Assembly (NCBI GenBank): GCA_022794015.1
Contig: JAAWDZ010000047.1
Location: 26,471-90,470, forward strand
DNA: 64,000 nt
Direction: 5' to 3'
DNA from: Eubacterium sp.
Lineage (GTDB): Bacteria; Bacillota; Clostridia; Lachnospirales; Lachnospiraceae
The translations under genes and the position numbers were made by a program. Below the pieces are notes generated by a model. It had not been told where the DNA came from. It saw only the letters and a program-made list of their open reading frames with translations, and did no database searches. Shown here piece by piece: positions 46,715 through 55,560 of the stretch (its first letter is position 1; every line of letters begins with the position of its first letter).

Positions 46715-47881
46715 ATGGCAGATAAAAGAGATTATTATGACGTGTTAGGTGTAGACAAAAATGCAGACGATGCAGCATTAAAAAAAGCTTTTCGCCAGCT
46801 TGCCAAAAAGTACCATCCGGATATGAACCCGGGAGATAAAGAGGCAGAACAGAAGTTCAAGGAAGTGCAGGAAGCCTATGCCGTATTGAGTGATACAGAC
46901 AAGAGGCGGCAGTACGATCAGTTTGGTCATGCGGCATTTGAAGGCGGTATGGGCGGAGCCGGCGGTTTTGATTTCTCCGGTATGGATATGGGGGATATAT
47001 TTGGCGATCTGTTCGGTGATTTTTTTGGTGGCGGCAGGCGCAGCGCGGATACAAACGGCCCCAGAAAGGGAGCCAGTCTGCGCGCCAGTGTACGGATTAC
47101 ATTTGAGGAAGCTGTTTTCGGCTGTGAAAAAGAACTGGAAATTGTATTAAAAGACGAGTGTACCAACTGTCATGGCACAGGCGCAAAGCCGGGGACATCT
47201 CCGGAAACCTGTACCAAGTGCGGCGGCAGAGGTAAGGTAATGTATACACAGCAGTCACTGTTTGGTACGGTACAAAATGTGCAGACCTGTCCGGAATGTG
47301 GCGGTTCGGGCAAAGTTGTAAAGGAAAAATGTTCGAATTGCCGCGGAACAGGATATGTTGCGTCCAAAAAGCGAATTAAGGTGACAATTCCGGCTGGAAT
47401 TGACAATGGGCAGAGCGTCCGCATCCGGGATAAAGGTGAGCCGGGAAGAAACGGCGGGCCAAGAGGCGATTTGCTGGTGGAGGTAATTGTTTCCAGGCAT
47501 CCGATTTTCCAGAGACAGGATATGAATATTTATTCCACGGCGCCGATTTCCTATGCACAGGCGGCGTTGGGAGGCGAAGTGCGCATCAATACTGTTGACG
47601 GTGATGTGTTGTACGAAGTAAAACCGGGAACACAGACTGACACCAGGATACGGTTGAAAGGAAAGGGTGTGCCCTCTTTGCGCAGCAAATCTGTCCGGGG
47701 CGACCATTATGTTACGTTAGTTGTCCAGGTGCCTACGGGACTTAGCGAAGCGGCTAAGGAAGCTTTGCGGAAATTTGATGCAGAGACTGGTAATTCATTG
47801 AATTCGGATTCCAGGAAGGCAGAGAAGCCGAGGAAAAAGAGTTTTAAGGAGAAGATAAAAGAATCGTTGGAAGATTTATAA
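46715..47881 (+). CDS. dnaJ: Chaperone protein DnaJ (Hsp40)
   Basis: A full-length 388-residue type I J protein: J domain with HPD ([13 protein letters not shown]), Gly/Phe-rich linker ([14 protein letters not shown]), four CxxCxGxG zinc repeats ([32 protein letters not shown], about 150-215) and the C-terminal substrate domain. It stimulates DnaK ATP hydrolysis. RBS GAGGGAAG. The 229-base gap to dnaK is long for the operon and holds hairpins. Confidence 0.98.
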   Translation: MADKRDYYDVLGVDKNADDAALKKAFRQLAKKYHPDMNPGDKEAEQKFKEVQEAYAVLSDTDKRRQYDQFGHAAFEGGMGGAGGFDFSGMDMGDIFGDLFGDFFGGGRRSADTNGPRKGASLRASVRITFEEAVFGCEKELEIVLKDECTNCHGTGAKPGTSPETCTKCGGRGKVMYTQQSLFGTVQNVQTCPECGGSGKVVKEKCSNCRGTGYVASKKRIKVTIPAGIDNGQSVRIRDKGEPGRNGGPRGDLLVEVIVSRHPIFQRQDMNIYSTAPISYAQAALGGEVRINTVDGDVLYEVKPGTQTDTRIRLKGKGVPSLRSKSVRGDHYVTLVVQVPTGLSEAAKEALRKFDAETGNSLNSDSRKAEKPRKKSFKEKIKESLEDL

Positions 47882-47994
47882 AATGGTACTATTTTCCTAT
47901 TGTTGGAGGTTTCCGTATGTTGTATCCTTAGCATAACTGATGGCTGGCATAAATTGCGGATGTGGCGAGAGGGAAGCAAAAAAGGAGCAGAGAT

Positions 47995-48519
47995 ATGGGT
48001 CAGGCTTATGTGGCGACTGAGGAAGCATTTAAAGTGATTACAGACTGGCGTTTCCAGAAGGCTGTTGGAAGCCGGGCAAATGATCTGGCGCCTGCGGAAG
48101 AGCGGGAAGAACTAAGGCGGCAGCAGCAGCAGTTAGAGCGCGAAAGGCAGGAATTCCTGCGTGCCAAGTCGTTTGAAGAAAAGCGTTTAGCCAGAGAGAA
48201 GCGTATATTTGATATGGAATGGCAGATGTTGGAGGAAGAGTGGCGCAGGCTGGCCATTGAAAAGGAGCGCATGGGTCATAAAGCGCACCATTCTGCCCAT
48301 AGTTCAAAGGAGAGTGACACATCGGAGCGTGTGATGCCGAGTGATGTTTCCGTATCCGTATTTTTCAGCGGCGTAAAGAATATGCGTATGCTCAGAAAGC
48401 GTTACAGGGATTTGATTAAGATTTTTCATCCGGACAACGTATCGGGGGACACCGATGTCATTCAGAAAATAAACGAAGAATATGAGATGCTCAAACGAAG
48501 GATTGAAAGAAACAGATAA
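47995..48519 (+). CDS. J-domain protein with N-terminal coiled coil
   Basis: The 174-residue protein has an unusual order: a charged coiled coil (about 30-95; REELRRQQQQLERERQEF) comes first and the J domain is C-terminal (MRMLRKRYRDLIKIFHPDN, HPD at 145-147, to the end). It has no zinc or Gly/Phe region. It may recruit DnaK to a specific partner; the function is not established. ATG 47995 follows AAAGGAG; an in-frame ATG at 47962 lies ahead of that RBS. Confidence 0.85.
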   Translation: MGQAYVATEEAFKVITDWRFQKAVGSRANDLAPAEEREELRRQQQQLERERQEFLRAKSFEEKRLAREKRIFDMEWQMLEEEWRRLAIEKERMGHKAHHSAHSSKESDTSERVMPSDVSVSVFFSGVKNMRMLRKRYRDLIKIFHPDNVSGDTDVIQKINEEYEMLKRRIERNR

Positions 48520-48520
48520 C

Positions 48521-48554
48521 AGGAAGTCTGCCAGAGGCATGGCAGGCTTTTTGT
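48521..48554 (+). terminator. Weak terminator hairpin
   Basis: GTCTGCC pairs with GGCAGGC, followed by TTTTTG, directly ahead of prmA. Confidence 0.6.
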
Positions 48555-48573
48555 CATGACAGGAGAATACAGC

Positions 48574-49527
48574 ATGAAATGGAATAAATTTACAATCAGG
48601 ACAACGACTGCGGCGGAGGATTTCCTTAGCGCCATGTTAGATGAACTGGGTATAGAGGGCATTGAGATTGAGAACAACATACCTCTGGGAGAGACAGATA
48701 TGGCGAAGATGTTCATCGACTTTATGCCGGAGACCAGGCCGGATGACGGGATAAGCCATGTCAGTTTTTATTTAGAAGACGGCAGGGACCATTCCGCATT
48801 GCTTCGGCAGGTGATGGATGGGATTGAATGGCAGCGGCAGTTTGTCGATGTCGGAGAAGGCACGATTACCTCCAGTGAGACGGAGGATATTGACTGGCTC
48901 AACAACTGGAAGGCATACTTCCATGCTTTTTCAATAGAGAATATCCTGATCAAACCGACCTGGGAGGATTTGGAGGAAAAAGATGCCGACAAGATTTTGA
49001 TTGAAATCGATCCGGGTATTTCTTTTGGAACTGGCAAGCATGAAACGACGCAGCTTTGCATCCGTCAGCTTTTAAAATACGTCAAAGAAAATGCAAACGT
49101 GTTGGATGTGGGCTGTGGCAGCGGAATTTTGTCTGTTGTGGCATTAAAACTGGGAGCGGCTTCGGTAGTCGGTACAGATTTGGATGAAAACTGCATGGCC
49201 TCCACCAGAGAAAATATGCAGATAAACCAACTGCCTGAGCAGTCCGGTACATTTTATGTGGGAAATCTGATAGATGATAAAGAGCTGCAGCAGAAGGTCG
49301 GCACAGAGCGCTATGATATCGTTGTGGCAAATATCCTGGCGGATGTGATAATCCCTATGGCGGAAGTGATACCAGCGCGTCTGAAAAAGGGCGGCATTTT
49401 TATTACATCCGGTATTATTGATTTTAAGGAGAACGAGGTTAAAAAAGCAATAGAAGCCGCGGGGATGCGCATACTTGAGGTCAATCACCAGGGCGAGTGG
49501 GTAAATATCACTGCCATAAAGGAGTGA
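48574..49527 (+). CDS. prmA: Ribosomal protein L11 methyltransferase
   Basis: The 317-residue SAM-dependent enzyme trimethylates ribosomal protein L11. An N-terminal substrate-recognition domain (WNKFTIRTTTAAEDFLSAML) is followed by GISFGTGKHETTQLC and SAM motif VLDVGCGSGILSVVALKLGA (about 172-192), with NPPY-like VVANILADVI. ATG 48574 lies 8 bases after AGGAGA; ATG 48556 would place the RBS inside the gene. Followed by rsmE in 4 bases, a very common pair. Confidence 0.96.
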   Translation: MKWNKFTIRTTTAAEDFLSAMLDELGIEGIEIENNIPLGETDMAKMFIDFMPETRPDDGISHVSFYLEDGRDHSALLRQVMDGIEWQRQFVDVGEGTITSSETEDIDWLNNWKAYFHAFSIENILIKPTWEDLEEKDADKILIEIDPGISFGTGKHETTQLCIRQLLKYVKENANVLDVGCGSGILSVVALKLGAASVVGTDLDENCMASTRENMQINQLPEQSGTFYVGNLIDDKELQQKVGTERYDIVVANILADVIIPMAEVIPARLKKGGIFITSGIIDFKENEVKKAIEAAGMRILEVNHQGEWVNITAIKE

Positions 49528-49531
49528 CGGC

Positions 49532-50269
49532 ATGCATCAGTTTTTTGTAGAAGACAGTCAGATCGGACGTGAGTTTGTTACAATTACGGGCTCGGACGTC
49601 AATCATATAAAAAATGTACTTCGTATGAAGCCAGGAGAAAAAATCCGTATCAGTAATCAAATGGGTACGGATTATTTCTGTGAAATTTCCGAAGTTGCCG
49701 ATACTTTTATCCAGGCCGATATTTTAAGGGAAGATGCGCCGTCTACGGAACTGCCCGGCAGAATTTATCTGTTTCAGGCAATTCCCAAAGGAGGGCGGAT
49801 GGAAACAGTAATTGAGAAAGCAGTGGAACTGGGCGTTTACGAGATTATTCCGGTAGCCATGCAGTACTGTGTAGTGAAACTGGACGATAAAAAACGGGAA
49901 GCTAAGACAGCGCGCTGGCAGAAGCTGGCCGAGGCGGCGGCCAAGCAGTCGAAGCGCAGCAGGATTCCTTATATACATCCGGTTATGGAATTTGAGGAAG
50001 CAGTATCATATGCCTCTTCCTGCGATATCCGGCTTGTCCCTTACGAGAATGAAAAGGGTATGGCTTCTGCCAGAGAGGCTTTTTCTTCTGTTAAGCCTGG
50101 TAATTCCATCAGTGTGATGATTGGGCCAGAGGGAGGCTTTTCGGAAGAGGAAATTGCTCTGGCTGCAGAAACGATGCAGGTCATTTCTCTGGGAAAACGA
50201 ATTTTAAGGACAGATACGGCAGGTATTGCCGTCATGTCTGCACTGATGCTGAAATTAGAGATGAGGTAA
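49532..50269 (+). CDS. rsmE: 16S rRNA (uracil-1498-N3)-methyltransferase
   Basis: A 245-residue SPOUT-class methyltransferase acting on 16S rRNA in the 30S subunit. It has an N-terminal PUA-like domain (VTITGSDVNHIKNVLRMKPG) and a C-terminal trefoil-knot domain with KGGRMETVIEKAVELGV and IGPEGGFSEEEI followed by LGKRILRTDTA. RBS AAAGGAGTG. Coupled to prmA upstream and cysteine desulfurase downstream (3-base gap). Confidence 0.97.
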   Translation: MHQFFVEDSQIGREFVTITGSDVNHIKNVLRMKPGEKIRISNQMGTDYFCEISEVADTFIQADILREDAPSTELPGRIYLFQAIPKGGRMETVIEKAVELGVYEIIPVAMQYCVVKLDDKKREAKTARWQKLAEAAAKQSKRSRIPYIHPVMEFEEAVSYASSCDIRLVPYENEKGMASAREAFSSVKPGNSISVMIGPEGGFSEEEIALAAETMQVISLGKRILRTDTAGIAVMSALMLKLEMR

Positions 50270-50272
50270 AGA

Positions 50273-51427
50273 ATGGAAGCGTATTTGGACAATTCTGCAA
50301 CGACAAGGTGCAGTGAGCGCGCTATAGCGGTTATGGTTCGGCTGTTATCAGAGGATTACGGCAACCCTTCTTCCCTGCATGGCATGGGAGCAAACGCAGA
50401 GGCATATTTAAAAGAAGCAAAGAAGAAAATAGCAAAGACATTAAAGGCAGCCGAAAAGGAAATCATCTTCACTTCCGGCGGAACAGAGTCCAACAACCTG
50501 GCTGTTTTTGGAAGTGTTAAGGCCAACAGGCGCGCCGGAAATCATATAATTACAACTGCAATTGAGCATGCTTCCATAGCGCAGCCTATGCAGCAGTTAG
50601 AGGAGATGGGTTTCCGGGTGACGTATCTTCCGGTGGATTCTTTTGGAACCGTTCGGTTGGATGCCCTAAAAGAAGCTCTGGATGAAGACACAATTCTGGT
50701 ATCCATGATGCATGTCAATAACGAAATCGGTACAATAGAGCCGTTGGAAGCTGTGTCGGCACTGATTCGCCAGAAGGCGCCGCAGGCGCTGTTTCATGTA
50801 GACGCAATCCAGTCCTATGGTAAGCTGCCGGTCATCCCAAAGAAACTGGATATTGACCTGCTTTCTGCCAGCGGACATAAAATCCATGGCCCTAAAGGTA
50901 TTGGTTTTTTATATATCAGGGACAAAACAAAGATAAAACCGATTTTGTACGGCGGCGGCCAGCAGAAAGGCATGCGCTCCGGAACAGAAAATGTCCCTGC
51001 AATTGCAGCGCTTGGAGAAGCAGCCGCAGAGTGCAGCCAGTCCCTTGCGGCAAATGCCGAAGCGATGTATGGACTGCGGGAATATTTTATCGAAGAAGTA
51101 GTAAAAATTCCAGGTGTAACGATAAACGGCAAAACAGGAAAGGAGTCTGCGCCGCACATTATAAGCGTCAGCGCAGAAGACGTCAGAAGCGAGGTTTTGC
51201 TGCATTCTCTGGAAGAAAAAGGCATTTACGTATCCGCAGGCAGCGCCTGTTCCTCAAATAAGCCGTCAGTCAGCCAGACGCTTACTGCAATCGGCTTAAG
51301 AAAAGAACTTCTGGATGCTACGGTACGATTCAGTTTTTGCAGAGATACGACAAAGGAGGAAGTGGAATATGCGCTGGCTGCACTGGCAGAAATTATCCCC
51401 TTCCGCAGAAAATTTACGAGGAAATAG
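50273..51427 (+). CDS. Cysteine desulfurase (NifS/IscS family)
   Basis: The 384-residue PLP enzyme takes sulfur from cysteine. N-terminus AYLDNSATTRCSERA, PLP-binding Lys203 in GHKIHGPKGIG, and the persulfide-forming Cys326 in SAGSACSSN. It lies 3 bases ahead of thiI, so by analogy with B. subtilis NifZ-ThiI it is probably the dedicated sulfur donor for tRNA 4-thiouridine rather than the main Fe-S assembly enzyme (inference). Confidence 0.95.
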   Translation: MEAYLDNSATTRCSERAIAVMVRLLSEDYGNPSSLHGMGANAEAYLKEAKKKIAKTLKAAEKEIIFTSGGTESNNLAVFGSVKANRRAGNHIITTAIEHASIAQPMQQLEEMGFRVTYLPVDSFGTVRLDALKEALDEDTILVSMMHVNNEIGTIEPLEAVSALIRQKAPQALFHVDAIQSYGKLPVIPKKLDIDLLSASGHKIHGPKGIGFLYIRDKTKIKPILYGGGQQKGMRSGTENVPAIAALGEAAAECSQSLAANAEAMYGLREYFIEEVVKIPGVTINGKTGKESAPHIISVSAEDVRSEVLLHSLEEKGIYVSAGSACSSNKPSVSQTLTAIGLRKELLDATVRFSFCRDTTKEEVEYALAALAEIIPFRRKFTRK

Positions 51428-51430
51428 ACT

Positions 51431-52621
51431 ATGTATAAATCATTTTTAATCAAATACGGTGAAATTGCTATCAAAGGCAAGAACCGCTATCTTTTTGAAG
51501 AAGCGCTGGTAAGACAAATCCGATATGCTCTGGCTTACGTAGACGGTGTATTTGAGGTGCGCCGCCTGCAGGGCAGGATATACGTGGATGCATTGGAGGA
51601 TTACGACTGCGACGAAGTAATGGAAGCGCTTTCTCATGTATTTGGAATCATTGGAATCTGCCCCGTAGTATTGGCAGAAGACAGGGGTTTTGATGCACTG
51701 GCCCAGGATGTCATCGCATATATGGACGCCGCATATCCGGATAAAAACAAAACGTTTAAAGTCCACGCCAGAAGAGCCAGAAAAAATTATCCGATGGACT
51801 CTATGGAATTAAATGCAGCCTTAGGGGAAAAGCTTCTGGAAACATTTCCCGAACTAAAGGTAGATGTGCATCACCCGGATATCCTTTTATGTGTGGAAAT
51901 TCGCGAAAAGATCAATATCTATTCGACTGAAATCCCAGGGCCTGGCGGAATGCCGGTAGGAACAAACGGAAGGGCTATGCTTTTATTATCCGGCGGGATC
52001 GACAGCCCCGTAGCCGGCTATATGATAGCAAAACGAGGCGTAGCCATTGATGCCGTTTACTTCCACGCGCCGCCTTATACCAGTGAACGCGCCAAACAAA
52101 AAGTCGTGGATCTTGCCCGTATCGTTTCCCGTTATGCAGGCCCCATCCGCCTGCATGTCGTGAATTTTACGGATATCCAGCTCTATATTTATGAGCAGTG
52201 CCCACATGCAGAGCTTACCATTATAATGCGCCGCTATATGATGAAGATCGCGGAACATTTTGCAGAGCGGGACAACTGTCTTGGCCTTGTAACCGGCGAG
52301 AGCATCGGGCAGGTAGCCAGCCAGACCATGCAGTCGTTGGCCGCGACAAATGCAGTCTGCACTTTGCCGGTATACCGCCCGTTAATCGGATTTGACAAAA
52401 AGGAAATCATTCAGGTTTCAGAAAAAATAGACGCATACGAGACAAGTATTCTGCCGTTCGAAGACTGCTGCACTATTTTTGTGGCAAAGCATCCGGTGAC
52501 AAAACCCAATATCAGAGTAATTGAACGATCCGAACAGAAGCTGAGTGAAAAAATAGATGCGCTTGTTCAAGCTGCAATAGAGACAGAGGAAACGATACTT
52601 GTTGAGGCAGGAGAGGAATAG
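51431..52621 (+). CDS. thiI: tRNA 4-thiouridine synthetase ThiI
   Basis: The 396-residue enzyme adenylates and thiolates uridine 8 of tRNA. It has an N-terminal ferredoxin-like/THUMP region (FEVRRLQGRIYVDALE, then KTFKVHARRARKNYPMDSMEL) and PP-loop SGGIDS at 187-192. It ends without the C-terminal rhodanese domain of the E. coli enzyme, as in many Firmicutes, so sulfur must come directly from the upstream desulfurase (inference). A hairpin follows at about 52678-52711. Confidence 0.96.
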   Translation: MYKSFLIKYGEIAIKGKNRYLFEEALVRQIRYALAYVDGVFEVRRLQGRIYVDALEDYDCDEVMEALSHVFGIIGICPVVLAEDRGFDALAQDVIAYMDAAYPDKNKTFKVHARRARKNYPMDSMELNAALGEKLLETFPELKVDVHHPDILLCVEIREKINIYSTEIPGPGGMPVGTNGRAMLLLSGGIDSPVAGYMIAKRGVAIDAVYFHAPPYTSERAKQKVVDLARIVSRYAGPIRLHVVNFTDIQLYIYEQCPHAELTIIMRRYMMKIAEHFAERDNCLGLVTGESIGQVASQTMQSLAATNAVCTLPVYRPLIGFDKKEIIQVSEKIDAYETSILPFEDCCTIFVAKHPVTKPNIRVIERSEQKLSEKIDALVQAAIETEETILVEAGEE

Positions 52622-52677
52622 AGATTTTCAGGAAATTTCAGGGAAAAGCACAGGAAGCATATCCGTTCCCTTGCAGC

Positions 52678-52711
52678 AAAAGAGAGGATGGTACACCACC
52701 CTCTTTCATCA
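52678..52711. terminator. Imperfect terminator hairpin
   Basis: AAAGAGAGGATGGT pairs imperfectly with ACCACCCTCTTT and is followed by CATC. It lies between the convergent thiI and HPr-like genes. Confidence 0.5.
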
Positions 52712-52756
52712 CTCCTGTAAAACCCCAATTTCTCTTAGATCATTTTCAGACACGCT

Positions 52757-52996
52757 TTAATCTTCTTTATAAAGATAAGGCTCCAGCGCTTCCATCATTT
52801 CCGCTTCATCACCCTCAAGATGGATGGCCAGATCAATTGGCTTAGACAAATCCAGACTGAAAATACCCATAATGGATTTGGCATCAATTGTATATCTTCC
52901 GGAAATCAGATCAAAATCATAATCGAATCGAGTAATTGTATTAACAAAAGCTTTAACCTTGTCGATGGAATTTAAAGAAATCTGAACTGTTTTCAT
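52757..52996 (-). CDS. HPr-like protein lacking the active-site histidine
   Basis: The 79-residue protein has the HPr fold pattern and the regulatory serine region DAKSIMGIFSLDL (Ser about 42, matching Ser46 of HPr). The N-terminal loop reads SLNSIDKVKAF where HPr has GLHARPA, so the phosphotransfer His15 and Arg17 are missing. It cannot act as a PTS phosphocarrier; a regulatory role like Crh is possible (inference). ATG 52996 follows GAGGAGG; an upstream ATG at 53020 does not fit the RBS. Divergent from mtaB. Confidence 0.85.
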   Translation of the reverse strand: MKTVQISLNSIDKVKAFVNTITRFDYDFDLISGRYTIDAKSIMGIFSLDLSKPIDLAIHLEGDEAEMMEALEPYLYKED

Positions 52997-53105
52997 ATGC
53001 GTATATCCTCCTCTTTTCAATATTAAGCTACCTATATAGTAATTGTTTTATGTAAAAATGTCAATCATATTTATACCAATATTATACAAGAATCTGGAGG
53101 GTATT

Positions 53106-54443
53106 GTGAATAAAATATACAAAAAAAAAGCGGCGCTGCATAATCTGGGCTGTAAAGTAAATGCCTATGAAACAGAAGCCATGCGTCAGATGTTAGAAAA
53201 TGCAGGATATGAGATTGTGGATTTTTCGGACATGGCGGACGTATATGTGATTAACACCTGTTCCGTAACGAATATGGCTGACAAAAAATCCAGGCAGATG
53301 CTTCACCGTGCCAGAAAATTAAATCCGGATGCCATTGTTGTGGCGGCAGGCTGTTACGTACAGACACAGGCGGGGGATAAGCAGAACAGTCTGGGCGCGG
53401 ATATTATAATTGGTAATAATAAAAAACATGATTTGATAGAATCAATTCGATCTTATGAAGCGGCGCAGAGCGGGGGCGGTGAAACCGGGCCGTTTGTGGA
53501 TATTCTGGAAATGAACTGTAAGCAGCCGTATGAAGAACTGCATATGACGAATACGACAGAGCATACCAGAGCGTTTGTAAAAGTACAGGACGGCTGCAAT
53601 CAGTTTTGCAGCTACTGCATTATCCCGTATGCGAGGGGACGTGTGCGAAGCCGCGGATTTCGGGATGTTCTGGATGAGGTGCGCGCGCTTGCGGCAAACG
53701 GTTATAAAGAGATTGTGCTTTCCGGAATCCATTTAAGCTCTTATGGAACGGACAATGGAGAAACGCTTTTGCATCTGATAGAGGAAACGGCCAAAATAAC
53801 AGGAATAGAGAGAATCCGTCTGGGATCTTTGGAACCGGGAATTGTTACGGAAAATTTTGTGCGCAGTCTTTTTGGCATTGACAAAATTTGTCCGCACTTC
53901 CATTTGTCTCTGCAAAGCGGCTGTGACGCTACATTAAAGCGGATGAACCGCAAATATACCACGGCGGAGTACGAAGCAGGCTGTGCGCTTTTGAGGCAGT
54001 ATTTTGAACATCCGGCGATTACGACGGATGTGATTGTCGGGTTTCCGGGAGAAACGGAAGGCGAGTTTTTACAGACGCTGGAATTTTTGAGAAAAATCCG
54101 TTTTTATGAAATGCATATTTTCAAATATTCCAAACGGGAGGGGACAAGGGCTGCCATGATGGCAGAACAGGTAGAGGAACCGGTGAAGGCGCAGCGCAGT
54201 GCAAAGCTGATTTCACTTGCGCATGAAATGTCTGAGGAATTTCGGGAATACTATATAGGAAAAGATACGGAGATCCTGATGGAAGAGCCGGCAGAAGCAG
54301 ATGGCAGGCGTTATTTTACGGGATATACAAAGGAATACGTCAAGATGGCGGTAAAAACAGATAAAAATCTATCCAATACCTTTGTAAAAGGCAGGGTTTT
54401 TGGGAAAGCACAGAATGGTCTGTATCTTTTGGTTGAATTTTAA
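53106..54443 (+). CDS. mtaB: tRNA t6A37 methylthiotransferase MtaB
   Basis: A 445-residue radical-SAM enzyme converting t6A37 to ms2t6A37 in ANN-decoding tRNAs. The N-terminal UPF0004 domain (NLGCKVNAYETEAM, CSVT, AAGCYVQ) binds the auxiliary cluster. The radical-SAM motif C164-x3-C168-x2-C171 lies in DGCNQFCSYCIIPYARG, and a TRAM-like RNA-binding end follows. The start is GTG 53106, preceded by GGAGGG; the open frame extends upstream without an RBS. Confidence 0.96.
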   Translation: MNKIYKKKAALHNLGCKVNAYETEAMRQMLENAGYEIVDFSDMADVYVINTCSVTNMADKKSRQMLHRARKLNPDAIVVAAGCYVQTQAGDKQNSLGADIIIGNNKKHDLIESIRSYEAAQSGGGETGPFVDILEMNCKQPYEELHMTNTTEHTRAFVKVQDGCNQFCSYCIIPYARGRVRSRGFRDVLDEVRALAANGYKEIVLSGIHLSSYGTDNGETLLHLIEETAKITGIERIRLGSLEPGIVTENFVRSLFGIDKICPHFHLSLQSGCDATLKRMNRKYTTAEYEAGCALLRQYFEHPAITTDVIVGFPGETEGEFLQTLEFLRKIRFYEMHIFKYSKREGTRAAMMAEQVEEPVKAQRSAKLISLAHEMSEEFREYYIGKDTEILMEEPAEADGRRYFTGYTKEYVKMAVKTDKNLSNTFVKGRVFGKAQNGLYLLVEF

Positions 54444-54519
54444 GACGTAATATATTACAATAGAAAAAGCAAGGCTTTTGCGTGCACAAAACAAAAGAGC
54501 AGTATAAGGGCGTGAAATT

Positions 54520-54783
54520 ATGCAGAATTTAAAGAATACACAGTTTTTTAAAGTAGAAAAAGAACCGGAGATACAGGTAAAGGATGTACTGGCCACTGTT
54601 TACGGGGCGCTGACAGAAAAAGGTTATAATCCGGTAAACCAGATTGTTGGATATATTATGTCCGGTGATCCCACTTATATCACCAGTCATAATAATGCAA
54701 GAAGTCTGATTATGAAGGTAGAACGTGATGAAATCGTAGAAGAAGTACTGCAGGAGTACATTAAAGAAGCACTTACAAAATAA
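54520..54783 (+). CDS. ireB: IreB family regulatory phosphoprotein
   Basis: An 87-residue protein of the DUF965/UPF0297 family: [19 protein letters not shown], then [19 protein letters not shown] and [19 protein letters not shown]. In Enterococcus faecalis IreB is a substrate of the Ser/Thr kinase IreK and affects cephalosporin resistance (established there). It forms the conserved ireB-ruvX-DUF1292 trio here. Small, soluble, no membrane segment. Confidence 0.95.
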   Translation: MQNLKNTQFFKVEKEPEIQVKDVLATVYGALTEKGYNPVNQIVGYIMSGDPTYITSHNNARSLIMKVERDEIVEEVLQEYIKEALTK

Positions 54784-54803
54784 TACAGGCATGGAGGCAT
54801 TTT

Positions 54804-55256
54804 ATGCGGATAATGGGACTGGATTTTGGTTCCCGTACCGTTGGCGTGGCAGTCAGTGATGAGCTGGGCCTTACGGCACAGGGCGTGGAAATTATCCGGA
54901 GAAAGTCCCCTGGTAAATTGCGTCAAACCCTGGCAAGGCTCGAAGAGCTTGTCATTTATTATGATGTGGAAAAAATTGTCCTGGGCTACCCGAAGAATAT
55001 GAACAATACCGAAGGGGAACGCTGTGAAAAGACAGTGGAATTTAAGGAAAAGCTAGAGCGGCGGATGGAACTGCCCATTGTATTGTGGGACGAGCGTTTG
55101 ACTACCGTTGCAGCGCAGAACATTATGACAGAAAGCGGCATACGCGCCAAAGAACATAAAGAATATGTGGATGAGCTTGCGGCAATGCTGATTTTACAGG
55201 GTTATTTGGACTTTCTTCAAAACAGTAAAGAGGAACAGGGACAGATATATGGATAA
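54804..55256 (+). CDS. ruvX: Putative Holliday junction resolvase YqgF/RuvX
   Basis: A 150-residue RNase H-fold nuclease. N-terminal [17 protein letters not shown] with the first catalytic Asp, [15 protein letters not shown], and [15 protein letters not shown] with further acidic residues, ending in [14 protein letters not shown]. In other bacteria YqgF acts in 16S rRNA 5' maturation as well as on junctions. RBS GGAGG. Its end overlaps the next gene by 8 bases. Confidence 0.96.
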   Translation: MRIMGLDFGSRTVGVAVSDELGLTAQGVEIIRRKSPGKLRQTLARLEELVIYYDVEKIVLGYPKNMNNTEGERCEKTVEFKEKLERRMELPIVLWDERLTTVAAQNIMTESGIRAKEHKEYVDELAAMLILQGYLDFLQNSKEEQGQIYG

Positions 55257-55506
55257 AATTACATTTACAGCTCCTGATACGCAGGAGGAAATTCAATTTT
55301 TCTGCCTGGAGCAGACAACAATTAACAATCAGAATTATCTGCTGGTCACCGAAGATGAAGAGGGTGATTCGGATGCTTATATTTTAAGAGAAATATCTTC
55401 CGAGGGAGAGGATACGATATATGAAATGGTGGAAGAGGACGCACAATTAGCCGCCATAGGCAAGGTCTTTTCGGAATTGATGGAAGATGTTGATTTTGAA
55501 TTTTAA
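55249..55506 (+). CDS. DUF1292 family protein (UPF0473)
   Basis: An 85-residue acidic protein beginning [20 protein letters not shown], with [19 protein letters not shown] and an acidic C-terminus ending EDVDFEF. The family has unknown function and nearly always follows ireB-ruvX in Firmicutes, as it does here. Overlaps ruvX by 8 bases; likely translationally coupled. Confidence 0.93.
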   Translation: MDKITFTAPDTQEEIQFFCLEQTTINNQNYLLVTEDEEGDSDAYILREISSEGEDTIYEMVEEDAQLAAIGKVFSELMEDVDFEF

Positions 55507-55560
55507 GCGCAGGTTTTAAATATAGAACTTAGAACGGATAATTAGAAAAGAGGTAATGGA

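Noticed and set aside
52640..52740. T-box-like GGTAC sequence after thiI
   Set aside because: It is the loop of a terminator hairpin and lacks the T-box core.
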